From Alviniconcha marisindica (lineage: Eukaryota > Mollusca > Gastropoda > Provannidae): a stretch of DNA of 64,000 nt. Below, one piece after another: positions 36,063-49,500 of this stretch. The stretch covers positions 302,501-366,500 of the forward strand of contig JABMCL010001273.1 in NCBI GenBank assembly GCA_018857735.1, read 5' to 3'. Numbering within the stretch: position 1 is the stretch's first letter; every line of letters begins with the position of its first letter. A program made the translations under genes and the position numbers. Below the pieces are notes generated by a model. It searched no databases. It had not been told where the DNA came from and was given only the letters and a program-made list of their open reading frames with translations.

Positions 36063-37341
36063 CACTCACTCTGCGCATTTTCTATTTTGTTTTGGTGTGA
36101 TTGTTATTGAGAACTGGTCAATCAAAATAACAGCTGTTACATATGATCGATTGCTGATTTCTTTTCCATTAAGTTATAATCTGATCTTAACCGGTAAAAT
36201 ACCAGAAATTACCAATTAATTAGGCTGGTAGTAGCACTGTAGTGGTACAAAACATTCAACTTCTCCAGGCCTGCTAATAAATATTCATTAGAACACTGGG
36301 TTGGTAGAAGCACTGTACTTAGTATTGAAAAACAGCCAACCTCTACAGGCCTGCTAATAAATATTCATTAACATAGTGGGCTGGTAGTAGCAGTGTAGTG
36401 GTACAAAACATTCAACTTCTCCAGGCCTGCTAATAAATATTCATTAACATAGTGGGCTGGTAGTAGCAGTGTAGTGGTACAAAACAGTTAACCTGTACAG
36501 GCCGGCCTTCAGTGCTGGATTGCTTTGAATTACAGGTGAAGGCGGTGACAGTCAACCTGTACAGGCCGGCCTTCAGTGCTGGATTGCTTTGAATTACAGG
36601 TGAAGGCGGTGACAGTCAACCTGTACAGGCCGGCCTTCAGTGCTGGATTGCTTTGAATTACAGGTGAAGGCGGTGACAGTCAACCTGTACAGGCCGGCCT
36701 TCAGTGCTGGATTGCTTTGAATTACAGGTGAAGGCGGTGACAGTCAACCTGTACAGGCCGGCCTTCAGTACTGGATTGCTTTGAATTACAGGTGAAGGCA
36801 GTGGGTCTGGCGCTATGGGAGGCTGTGGTCGCCCACATGCAGCTACTGGAGTCTGACTACTTTGGCCTGGAGTACACCAACCATAATGGTGATGAGGTCA
36901 GTCCATCCCATTCAGCCTAGCCCTAATTGCCTGTAGTTTTCACCCCCCAACCTCAACCTCCAAGTATTAATATAAAGATTTGTGTTCATGAGTAATTTGT
37001 AAGGAGTGTTATTAAGATCTATGGATGTATGTTGCTTTTGTTTGGAATAGCTATAAGTATAATGTGATTTGGTATGAGATTATGACTGAGCATCATATTG
37101 AACCAGAGTATGTCTTCAAGATCAAGGTCACTTAGGGTTAAGTACTTCAGATCCTTGGGTATGCAGGTTGCGTATGCAAAGGTCATTATTTTATTGGTGC
37201 ACTGTTTCCAGGCTAAGTGGAGGTAAAGTTGGCATGTACTTTATTAGGAACTTTCACTTGCTCACACAGAAAGACACAGACAGACACACTCACACACACA
37301 GTAACACACACACTGTCACACACGCACGCACACGCAAATAC

Positions 37342-37409
<68 letters not shown>

Positions 37410-37411
37410 CA

Positions 37412-37447
<36 letters not shown>

Positions 37448-37459
37448 TGCACAGTATAG

Positions 37460-37534
<75 letters not shown>

Positions 37535-40500
37535 GGTCACACACACACTTACAGACAAAATAACTGGCACATCACAGCCCCTGATGCTCAGTGTTTAAAT
37601 GAATTGCCACAGGGCAGTGCAAACATCACCTTTCTGTGTGACCCCGAGTAGTCTATATATATATATATTATATATATATATTTATATATATATATATATG
37701 TCTGCTTCTGGCTCCATGGATGCAAATGTGAGCCAGGTGTTATTGTTCCCCAGAATGGCCGGTTGTGGCCTTGAGACATGACCTCATCCTCGTGACACTT
37801 ACACAAATTTACAGTGAATTGGTGAGACTTGTGCTTCAGGGACTACCCCCCCCCCCCCCCACCACCCCCTCACCATCACAAGGGCAGCTGCTGGCTCCTG
37901 GAATAGTGTTCAAAATGGGCAGTAGCCAGCAAGGCTGAGAAGAACATGATACTATAGATTACTAATAATTCTTATTTTTTAAGCCATGTAAACTTTCAGG
38001 GTAGGTGATGACTAGACTTCTGTTTATCATTTAAGATAACAAATACTTTCTAGCTTCTGTGACAAACCATAAAAAGAATTTGGGGGGGGGGGGGATGAAA
38101 ATGCTGGGTCATGTCTCGTCAGTGAAAACTTTATGTACAATTTATGAGCAATGTGTACTGTTTAGTTTTTACTCTGGCATAATTGATGGTGCTAGATGTG
38201 TTGAAAAACCGTTAGCTAATGCAATTGTTTTTGTTGGTGCTCAGGAGTCAGATAAATGGCAGTAACTGAGTAGTTTATAACTGACCACTCATCTCCAGAT
38301 AAATGGCAGTAACTGAGTAAGTTTATAACTGACCACTCATCTCCAGATAAATGGCAGTAACTGAGTAAGTTTATAACTGACCACTCATCTCCAGATAAAT
38401 GGCAGTAACTGAGTAAGTTTATAACTGACCACTCATCTCCGGCGTTTCTTTTATAAACACCCGTGTTGCTTACCCCATCACAAACACAACCAAAACCATT
38501 TGAATGAACACAGAACTCTTTTCCTTTATTTTTTTTATATTATTATTTTGTTACCCAGGGTGGATGTGCCTGATGTAAAAACACTTTAAAAACCTTGCAT
38601 GCTTGGACGCTATGTTGCTTCCGCAATCTTGTTAGTGCCCAAACCTTTCAGAGGGTGCTGACAGCCTCAGAGGATCAGTGGATAGCTGTGCAGAGATAAA
38701 GAGTGCCCCTTCAGTGACCTAACCAATTCTGACAGAGTTTGGAAAGTGATACTTGAGTGTTGGCAATGGGGCGCCTCTTGAAAGCCAAAGGTCAAGCTGA
38801 CCTGGAGAAGCAAGGAAGACTGCCACCACCAGAACAATATATACTCTTGAAAGCCAAAGGTCAAGCTGACCTGGAGAAGCAAGGAAGACTGCCACCACCA
38901 GAACAATATATACTCTTGAAAGCCAAAGGTCAAGCTGACCTGGAGAAGCAAGGAAGACTGCCACCACCAGAACAATATATACTCTTGAAAGCCAAAGGTC
39001 AAGCTGACCTGGAGAAGCAAGGAAGACTGCCACCACCAGAACAATATATACTCTTGAAAGCCAAAGGTCAAGCTGACCTGGAGAAGCAAGGAAGACTGCC
39101 ACCAGCAGAACAATAGTATATCAAGGTGGAGGAAGGTGCTGGGAAGTGATGCTGGGAGTGTGCAACAACATTACTATAGATTGATACATAGGTATTAAAA
39201 TGATGAATGATCCGATGAAGCGCAGAACACAGATAGATAAATGATGTGCAGTTAAAACATCCTTATGCTGGGAGTGCTGTACAGTCCAGCCAGGTCAGTC
39301 TGGAGGGTGGGGGGTTAAACTTACACACAGTTAAAGGTAGAGGTGGCCCTGCCGACACAGGGCTGGTCACCTGAGTTCAGGCTGGACATGAAGGGTTTTC
39401 CTTGGGTGTTACTTGTAGTGTGCAGTATCCAACAGTTATTACTCAGTGCTCATTGCTTATTACTTAATGCTTATTACTCAGTGCTCATTGCTTATTACTC
39501 AATGCTTATTACTCAGTGCTCATTGGTTATTACTCAATGCTCATTGCTCGTCTTGGTGGGTGCATTGGTCCCAGCCTTTCAGCTCTGATCAAAATGCCAC
39601 AGGGCTTAAAACTTTGAATCCACTGAGATAGCCCTGTGTGGTTTACAGGACATTACAGTTTAACTTGAAGCCTTGCAGGAAGAAGGTGAATGGCTGCTAG
39701 CGAAAAAGACCGAGTGAAAAGAAGAAAGTAGGGAAGCGTACTCACTAAAATAAAACTAATAGAAGAAGATGGGGGCGCAACCAGACCATGCTCACTTCAA
39801 CAGTTTTGACAGAAAGTGTCATCAGGAAACAAGTTTACAAAGAAGACATTATTTAGGCCGAATACTGTCTTCTTGCTTCTTTCTTCTGTCATGTCTTTTT
39901 AATTGAAGCCATGCAGCCAGCCAATGTTAGGTTTGACTTTGCTGTGTTGGTTACTTTGACAGTGGCAAAGAAATATATATTGACTCATTTAGCCGTGCTG
40001 ACTATTGTGCAGTGCTGGCTAGTAGAATAGTACTGTAACACCAAGAGTAACCAAACACTGACGTGATTGACTGCTTGAGTTGTGATGTATTCTGTTACAA
40101 AGTGCAGTGTTGGTTATTTAATGTTACATAAAGGACACCAAATACTATTCATGGCTGTTATTCAGTTATTGACACTTGGTTTTGATACTGGTAACTGGCA
40201 TCAAGCAAATACTGACACATTGAGTGGTGATGTGTGTTGTGCAGTGTTGGTTAGACAGTGTACAGTGTTGGTTACAAAATGATAAATACTGACACATTGA
40301 GTGGTGATGTGTGTTGTACAGTGTTGGTTAGACAGTGTACAGTGTTGGTTACAAAATGACAAATACTGACACATTGAGTGGTGATGTGGGTTGTACAGTG
40401 TTGGTTAGACAGTGTACAGTGTTGGTTAGATGACAAATACTGACACATTAATGTGTGTTGTGCAGTGCTGGTTAGACAATGACAAATACTGACACATTGA

Positions 40501-43500
40501 GTGGTGATGTGTGTTGTGCAGTGCTGGTTAGACAATGACAAGCAAATACTGAAGCAACTACCGTCCCCTGATGCACCATTGCGCTTCGGTGTCAAGTTTT
40601 ACACCCCGGATCCTGGACTGTTGGAGGATGAGCTCACAAGGTGATTGGTCACAACAGTATCAGTAACACAGAGTGATAGACTGTCAATTTTAGTCATAAT
40701 AATTTCATATTGATGTTTAAATATGAATTGTACAATGTCATTGTCAGTCACACACCCTGAACTTTGTTCAGTTTTCATTTTATGAACACTTGATGACAAA
40801 CAGTAACAAAAGTAACATTGTACTATTTGTAGCTACTTACCATTTAAAAATTATTATTTTTACTCATTTACCATAGTGGTATTTTTTTCTCACTAATTGA
40901 GTAATTCTGAAGCACTTGTTACTTTTAAAGCTATATATAGAACACAGGGCTCCCATGTGCGTCCCTTATGCACTAGAACTGAAAAGGACACATGTAACTC
41001 TAGAGGGTCCCATGGGACACATTAAAAACATGCCAGGTTAGGGGTTTTGTTAGTCTAGACCTCTTCAGGACTGACTAAACATGTGGTCATATGAACTACT
41101 CGTATTGCAATTTATGTCTCGAAAGCAACAGTTACTTGACCGTGATTTTGTTGCTGACAAGTACACATTCTCTCAAACTTCATGAGTTAGAAAGGACTGC
41201 GCAGGTTGCTTCAACATCAGATACACCAGAAAACACCTAACACCAAGATATCTGAGTTGGCTGAGTGTTGCTTTACGTCCACAGAAACCCTAGGCTTATT
41301 AGGGACAGGAGCCCTGGACGTCCACCTCAACTTTCCCACAGCTCCTGAGTAAACATGGTGCTTAACGTCCACAGAAACCATAAGGCTTATTAGCAAAGCT
41401 CCTGAGCAAAGGTTTCAGTGCTTTATGCAGCCTGCAGTGTGAGACGTTTGGGTCTTCTGCTTCTGACCGGTTTATATCAAACTAAAATTCATGCAAAGAA
41501 GCTGAGGATTAAATAAAAAATCTGTGTACAGCTGTCAGTGTGAAGGCTTCTAACGTGACAATAATTTGTTGTGAATTTTCAGCTGTCAAAAAAAGATCAA
41601 TAGAGTTTCTAAGTAAATTTGTTCAAAGTAGCACCATAGTTATCAAGGGAGGCAACTTACATTTTGAGTGGTGTTAAGACAATACACAGAATCAGCCTTA
41701 GCTATTTGTTTTACCCTGCTCTCCATTCACAGTTGTAAAGATGAGAGCATTCTCCATTCTCTGGTTTTGATCTGTTCCACAGACTCAGAGCCTTACTGTA
41801 ACTTGTTTCACTTTCAGACAAATGTTTATAATGGTCTTGTGTTTGAAAATGCCACACATTTTGCTTTCTTGCCCTGCTGCTTAAAGATCCTTTTCATACT
41901 GACCAATGGGTGCTACTAAAACACATCCACAAGAGTTGGTAGGGCACAAAAGTGTACATCTAAAAGTGACATTTTCTGACAGAACTGAAACCAGGACTGA
42001 GTTGTAGAAGGGACAAAGGGCACCATATGCAAAACATTCTGCTCAGCTGCCGATTCATATTAGTCTTGACCCTTTAAAACTGCCCAGGGATGCTCTAAAA
42101 GTTGTAGTAAGGTGTCCCAGGGACCTCTTTAACATACTTGCTAATGGGAGCCCTGGGCATGTATCAGTTGTCCAGCTGATACAAGTTAGATCCAGGCATG
42201 TATCAGTTGTCCAGATGATGCAAGTTAGATCTGACATGCATCAGTTGTTCAGCATGTAGCAGTTGTCAAGCTGATGCAAGTTAGATCCAGCATGTATCAG
42301 TTGTCCTGCATTTATCAGTTGTCAGGCTGATGCAAGTTAGATCCAGCATGCATCAGTTGTCCTGCATTTATCAGTTGTCAGGCTGATGCAAGTTAGATCC
42401 AATTCATATTAGACTGGACCATTTAAAACTGCCCAGGGACCGGCTAAATGTTGTGGCAGGGTGTCCCATGCACCTCCTTAAAATCTTCACTAATCAGAGC
42501 CCTGGGCATGTGTCAATCATCTAGCTGATACAGGTTAGATCCGGCATGTATCAGTTGTCCAGCTGATGTAAGTTAAATTCAACATGTATCAGTTGTCCAG
42601 CTGATGCAAGTTAAATTCAACATGTATCAGTTGTCTGGTGTGTATCAGTTGTCCAGCTCATGCAAGTTAGATCTGACATGTATCAGTTATATGGCATATA
42701 TCCATTGTTCAGCTGATGCAAGTTAGATCCAGAATGTATCAGTTAGACCCAGCGTGTATCAGTTGACTGGCTTGTATCAGTTGTCTGGCATGTATCAGTT
42801 AGCAGGCTGATACAAGTTAGATCCGGCATGTATCTGTTGTCTGGAATGTATCAGTTAGCAGGCTGATACAAGTTAGATCTGACATGTATCAGTTGTCCAG
42901 CTGATACAAGTTAGATCCGACATGTATGGGTTGTCAAGTTGATACAAGTTAGATCCAACATGTATCAGTTGTCAAGTTGATACAAGTTAGATCCGACATG
43001 TATCCTTTGTCCAGCTGATGCAAGTTAGATCCGGCATGTATCAGTTATACCACATATATTGATCATATGTGAAGCTTTTTGTATGGCACATTGTGCCCTA
43101 GATCTTGCTAGGGATCATGCGTCATAGAAATGTATTATTATTATTATTATCTGCAGGTATCAGTTATATGGCATGTATCAGTTGGGCAGCTGATGCAAGT
43201 TAGATCTGGCATGTATCAGTTATAGGGCATATATCAGTTGTCGTGGTGATGCAAGGTAGATTCTGGCATGTATCAGTTGTCTGGCTGATGCAAGTTAGAT
43301 TTGGCATGTATCAGTTGTCTGGCATGTATCATTAGTCAAGCTGATGCACGTTAGATCCGACATATATCCATTTTCCAGCTCATGCAAGGTACATCCGGCT
43401 TGTATCAGTTATACCACATATATTGATAGTTGTCAAGCTGATGCAAGTTAGATCCGGCATATATGAGATATACGGCATATTAGATTGTGAAGCTGATGCA

Positions 43501-46500
43501 AGTTAGATCCGACATGTATCAGTTATCTGGCATATATCCGTTGTCCAACTGATGTAAGTTAGATCCGGCATGTGTCAGTTGTCAAGCTGATACAAGTTAG
43601 ATCCGGCATATATGAGATATATGGCATATTAGTGTGTGAAGCTGATGCAAGTTAGATCCGACATGTACCAGTTATCTGGCATATATCCGTTGTCCAGCTG
43701 ATGTAAGTTAGATCCGGCATGTATCAGTTGTCAAGCTGATACAAGTTAGATCCGGCATGTATCAGTTATCTGGTATACATCCGTTGTCCAGCTGATGTTA
43801 GATCCGGCATGTATCAGTTGTCAAGCTGATACAAGTTAGATCCGGCGTATATGAGATATACGGCATTTCAGTTTGTGAAGCTGATGCAAGTTAGATCCGA
43901 CATGTATCAGTTATCTGGCATATATCCGTTGTCCAACTGATGTAAGTTAGATCCGGCATGTATCAGTTGTCAAGCTGATACAAGTTAGATCCGGCGTATA
44001 TGAGATATACGGCATTTCAGTTTGTGAAGCTGATGCAAATTAGATCCGGCATGTATGGTTGTCAAGTAGATGCAAGTTAGATCCGACATGTATTAGTTGT
44101 CAAGCTGATGCAAGTTAGATCCGGCATGTATCAGCTGTCCGGCATATATCAGTTGTCCAGCTGATACAAGTTAGATCCGACATGTATCAGTTGTCCAGCT
44201 GATGCAAGTTAGATCCGACATATATACATTATCCAGCTGATGCAAGTTAAATCTGGCATGTATCAGTTATACTGTAGATATTGATCATTTGTGAAGCTGA
44301 TGCAACCTAGATCCGTTGTCCAGCTGATGTAAGTTAGATCCGACATGTATCAGTTGTCCAGTTGATACAAGTTAGATCTGGCCTATATGAGATATACGGC
44401 ATATCAGTTTGTGAAGCAGATGCAAGTTAGATCCGGCATGTATCAGTTGTCAAGCTGATGCAAGTTAGATCCGGCATGTATCAGCTGTCCGGCATATATC
44501 AGTTGTCCAGCTGATACAAGTTAGATCCGACATGTATCAGTTGTCAAGCTGATACAAGTTAGATCCGGCATAAATGAGATATACTGCATATCAGTTTGTG
44601 AAGCTGATGCAAATTAGATCCGGCATGTATCAGTTGTCCAGCTTATGCAAGTTAGATCCAACATATATCCATTATCCAGCTGATGCAAGTTAAATCTGGC
44701 ATATATCAGCTATACCCTAGATATTGATCATTTGTGAAGCTGATGCAACTTAGATCCGGCATGTATCAGTTGTCAAGCTGATGCAAGTTAGATCCGGCGT
44801 ATATGAGATATAGGCATTGTATCAGTTGTCAAGCAGATGCAAGCTAGATCTGACATGTATCCGTTGTCCAGCTGATACAAGTTAGATCCGACATGTATCA
44901 GTTGTCCAGCTGATGTTAGTTAGATCCGACATGTATCAGTTGTCCGTTTTGTGTGTATATTATACATTGTTAGTTTTCATAATTATATGTATTATGTTGG
45001 TGAAACTTAGAAAATGTTGGAGAATGTTGTAAAGCGCAGTCAGTTTGTATAAACCAGAGAATAGCTCTAAACAAAAGCTATCTATTACAGGGGTCATGCT
45101 CATTGCAAAATTTTGCGTAAATATTGCATTTTTCGAGTGCCGTACGCATTTTAGCTGCATTGCTGCATCACCGTATGCAAAATGACAACACCGATTAAAT
45201 AAGTTATGGCTCACTGGTGTCCGCTGCGTCACTCAACACTAGATCTACTCGCAGACTCAGGGGCATCTCAGCCGTGCAAGTCCAGTCAATGAAGAGTGGA
45301 ATCTAGACGAAATAAACGCCTTGGCTACCAAACGTTTTGGTCTAGATAAGGCGATGGTGACACTTTCCCCCCTAAAATCTGATCCCTGCGCCTTATACTT
45401 ATAGTTGGTAGCGCCCTGTCTGTGAATAAAATGTGCATACTTTTCCGAAAAACGAAAATGATTAATTTGACACCGAATCCAAACGAACCCGTATAGATTT
45501 GGAAGAAGATTGGTCTCTGTATCAGACTGGCCAGGAATTGCATATTTTGCCAAACTGTTCAGTAATATTTTCCGGTTAGTTGACAGAGGACACAATCCCA
45601 GACATGGAATTTATAACGACCCAGTATGCCTAGTTTGTCAGCGTATAAAATTATAAGAATTTACTCAAAGGTAGAAGACTCCGAATCCGAAAACAAAACA
45701 TGCATCGACACCCGAATATGAGTGAGAGAAAATGGCGGCAGCCTCGACTTCAACTTCATCTCATCACTAAATTGCCGACATCATCTTCTGCAGTTCATCT
45801 TCAGAAAATGATGTAGCGTACGATGTTCCGATCTATGCAAACTTTTTGTGAATGGCAAATTTCCTAAATGTTTCCACTTTGTGTGTGTGTGTGCACATGA
45901 ATAGGCCTTTTTTTCCTTTTCTTTTTTTCCCCGTCTGCTCACTTTATAGCCCATGAGCTACAATCAGGTTACTCCATCATTTTGGCTTTGTATGTGCGTT
46001 AATTTTAGGTTATTCTGTACGTATTTTTCATTTTTCGTGCCATTGACGCAAAATACGTAATGTTTTGCGTCGGTTAATGCAAATCTCTAAAAGGCAGCGC
46101 GAACCCTGTATTATTATTATCAGTTTATCAGCTGATGCAAGTTAGAACCAGCATGTATCTGCTGTTGGACATGCATCAGTTGTCCAGCTGATGCAAGTTA
46201 GATTCAACATGTATCAGTTGTCTGGCATGTGTCATTTGTCCAGCTGATGCAAGTTAGATCCGACATGTATCTGTTCCAGCTGTTCCAGCTGATGCAAGTT
46301 AGATCTGGCACATATCATTTATATGGCATGTATCAGTTGTCGGGCTGATGCCAGTTAGATCCAACATGTATCAGCTGTCCAGCTGATACAACTTACAAGT
46401 TAGATCCGACATGTATCAGTTGTCCAGCTGATACAAGTTAGATTCAACATGTATCAGTTGTCCAGCTGATACAAGTTAGATCCCGCGTGTATCAGTTATA

Positions 46501-49500
46501 CTGCATATATTGATCATTTTGATTTGTGAAGCTGATGCAAGTTAGATCTGGCATGTATCAGTTGTCCAGCTGATGCAAGTTAGATCCGGCATATATGAGA
46601 TATACAGCATGTATCAGTTGTCCAGCTGATGCAAGTTAGGTCCCGCATATATGAGAAATACAGCATGTATCAGTTGTCCAGCTGATGCAAGTTAGGTCCG
46701 GCATATATGAGATATACAGCATGTATCAGTTGTCCAGCTGATACAAGTTAGATCCCGCGTGTATCAGTTATACTGCATATATTGATCATTTTGATTTGTG
46801 AAGCTGATGCAAGTTAGGTCCGGCATATATGAGATATACAGCATGTATCAGTTGTCCAGCTGATGCAAGTTAGGTCCGGCATGTATCAGTTAAAACTTAC
46901 ACAGCATGGGTCACTTTTTAAGCTGATACAAGATAGATCCAGCATGTGTCAGTTGCCTAGCTGTTGCAGTTAGATCTGACATGTATCATTTGTCTGGCAT
47001 ATATCTATATATGGGTTGTCCAGCAGATGTAACACAAGTTAGCTGTCTGGCAGAACAAATCAGCTGTCCAGCTGGCACAATTTAGGTCCGGTATGTATCA
47101 GCTGTCCAGCTGCCATAAGTTAGAGATCCGGTGTGTATCAAACCAGAGCTGGGTTGTAGAAGGGACAAGGGGCATCATATGCAATGCAGAATACTTCTGC
47201 ACAGCTGCTGTTTCATATTAGATTGGACTCTTTCAAACTGGCCAGGGACCCTCGAAAGGCTGTAGCAGGAATTCCAAGGACCTTAAAATGCTTGCTAATG
47301 GGAGCCCTGGAGCATCTTTGCTCTTGAGATAAAAAATTATGAGGAGTAGGACTTGCAAGAATAGCTTCATGATTGAAAAGGGGATTGGACAATGTGTCTG
47401 TGGCTAGCTCCCTGCATTGACTAGTTTAGTGGTATGGGAGAGACTGTGCAATTTTAACTCTGGTCAGTGGGGCTTTTTATCCACAGGTACCGTGCTGGCC
47501 TCATTGACTAGTTTAGTGGTATACATGTGAGAGAGTATGTAACAGTCTGACACCAGTGGGCCTTTTATCCACAGGTACTGTAGCTACCTGCATTGACTAG
47601 TGGTATACATGAGAGAAAATGTAACAGTCTGACACCAGTGGGCCTTTTATCCACAGGTACTGTGGCTACCTGCATTGACTAGTGGTATACATGTGAGAGA
47701 AAATGTAACAGTCTGACACCAGTGGGCCTTTTATCCACAGGTACTGTGGCTACCTGCATTGACTAGTTTAGTGGTATGGGAGAGATTGTGTAATGCTCAG
47801 CGTAACAGCAGTGGGCGTTCTATCCCCAGGTACTGTTTTGCTTTGCAAATTCGCCGTGACCTTGATGCAGGAGAGCTGCACTGCAGTGAGAATACTGCAG
47901 CCCTCTTGGCGTCCTACATTGTGCAAGGTATCAACCACTTTATTTTCCATGTCTCTTGTCATTTCCCAGCGACTTTATTTTTGGTGTCTCTCTTGTCATT
48001 TCCCAGCGACTTTATTTTTGGTGTCTCTTTTGTCATTTCCCAGCGACTTTATTTTTGGTGTCTCTCTTGTCATTTCCCAGCGACTTTATTTTTGGTGTCT
48101 CTCTTGTCATTTCCCGTGACTTTATTTTTGGTGTCTCTCTTGTCATTTCCCAGGACTTTATTTTTGGTGTCTCTTTGTCATTTCCCAGGACTTTATTTTT
48201 GGTGTCTCTCTTGTCATTTCCCAGGACTTTATTTTTGGTGTCTCTCTTGTCATTTCCCAGGACTTTATTTTTGGTGTCTCTCTTGTCATTTCCCAGTGAC
48301 TTTATTTTTGGTGTCTCTCTTGTCATTTCCCAGTGACAGGGGCATTTCCCGTGACTTTATTTTTGGTGTCTCTCTTGTCATTTCCCAGTGACTTTATTTT
48401 TGGTGATCTCTTGTTGTCATTTCCCGTTTATTTTTGGTGTTGTCTTGTTTTCCCCTTCTCTTTCTTCCTTCTAGATCAACATGCATAATGTTCTTAGTTT
48501 TTTTTGTTGTCTTTTTTCCCCTTCTCTTTCTCCTAATAGATCTGCTTGTTGCTGAAGTTATTTTGGGGTGTTGTTGTTCTTCTTCTCTTTCTTTTGCAAG
48601 ATCCAAACACATGAAAGGTTTAAAAGAATATTATTTATTAGGACAAAACACAACATGCATGTTTGGGGTGTAATGCCCTCTGTCAAGCTACAAAAAAAGA
48701 TAAAAAAGCACCGGATGTAGCTCACCCGAAAAAAGATAGGTGGATTAGCTCTCCATCTCTTTTTTCATCACTTTTTTACTGTTTAATTGTTTAATTGTTA
48801 TTTTGTAGCTCGATAAAGGGGATTACCCTGAAAACTTGCATGTTGTGTTTTGTCCTAATGAATAGCATTTGGATTTTGTTTTAGAACACTAGCGGTTATT
48901 CTTGTTTCACATTTGTCTCTTTCTTTTGCTTCTGCTTGATCACATTGTTGACAACAACGAAAGTCACATTTGTGGAGCCGGTGTCCACACATTTGTGGAG
49001 CCAGTGTCTGTGGAAATTGCAAGTTAGTTTGGACTGTTTGCTGGAACTGTGAAAGAAGCTGTCAGATGAAGTCTGACTGGACCATTTGATACCCGTTGCA
49101 GGGATTTTTTTTTAATGTCATGTAATTTTATCAAACTATTCAAAGTGTATTATATAAATGTCATTCAGTACTTTGGAAACCTTTGCTCATATTTTATGTC
49201 ATTGTCTTTTTTTGCTTTTCTTTTTCAGATTAAGAAAAAAAACTATGTTCTGTGTTTTGTAGAACTTTCTGTTAGTTTATGATCAGAAAGCAAGACTTAT
49301 TTGAATAAACAAGTGCACTGCTAGAAGTTCCTTGTGTTCTCAATTATGTGTAGTGTTGCAAAGTTCATTCATCTTTGTGCAGCGGAAATTGGTGATTTTC
49401 TTGTGGACGAGTATGTGGACATCTCCTATCTGTCTTCCTTTGACTTCTTGCCGAAGGGGCAACAGACTGTAGACATGTTGCACAAAATTATGGATTATCA

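Larger units (their letters stand above)
42160..47125 (+). repeat. Large ~38-bp satellite in FERM intron 3
   Basis: Well over 80 diverged units built on GATGCAAGTTAGATCCGGCA and TGTATCAGTTGTCCAGCT. Some units carry an extra GGCATATATCAGTTGTCCAG or TATATGAGATATACGGCAT segment, making higher-order units of 60-110 bp. Two retroelement-like tails (43055-43152 and 44945-46125) interrupt it. No exon was found inside. Confidence 0.95.

Noticed and set aside
47759..48391. 210-codon plus frame overlapping exon 4
   Set aside because: Only the piece matching the exon is real. The rest is the exon 4 acceptor array and the 37-bp array translated through.
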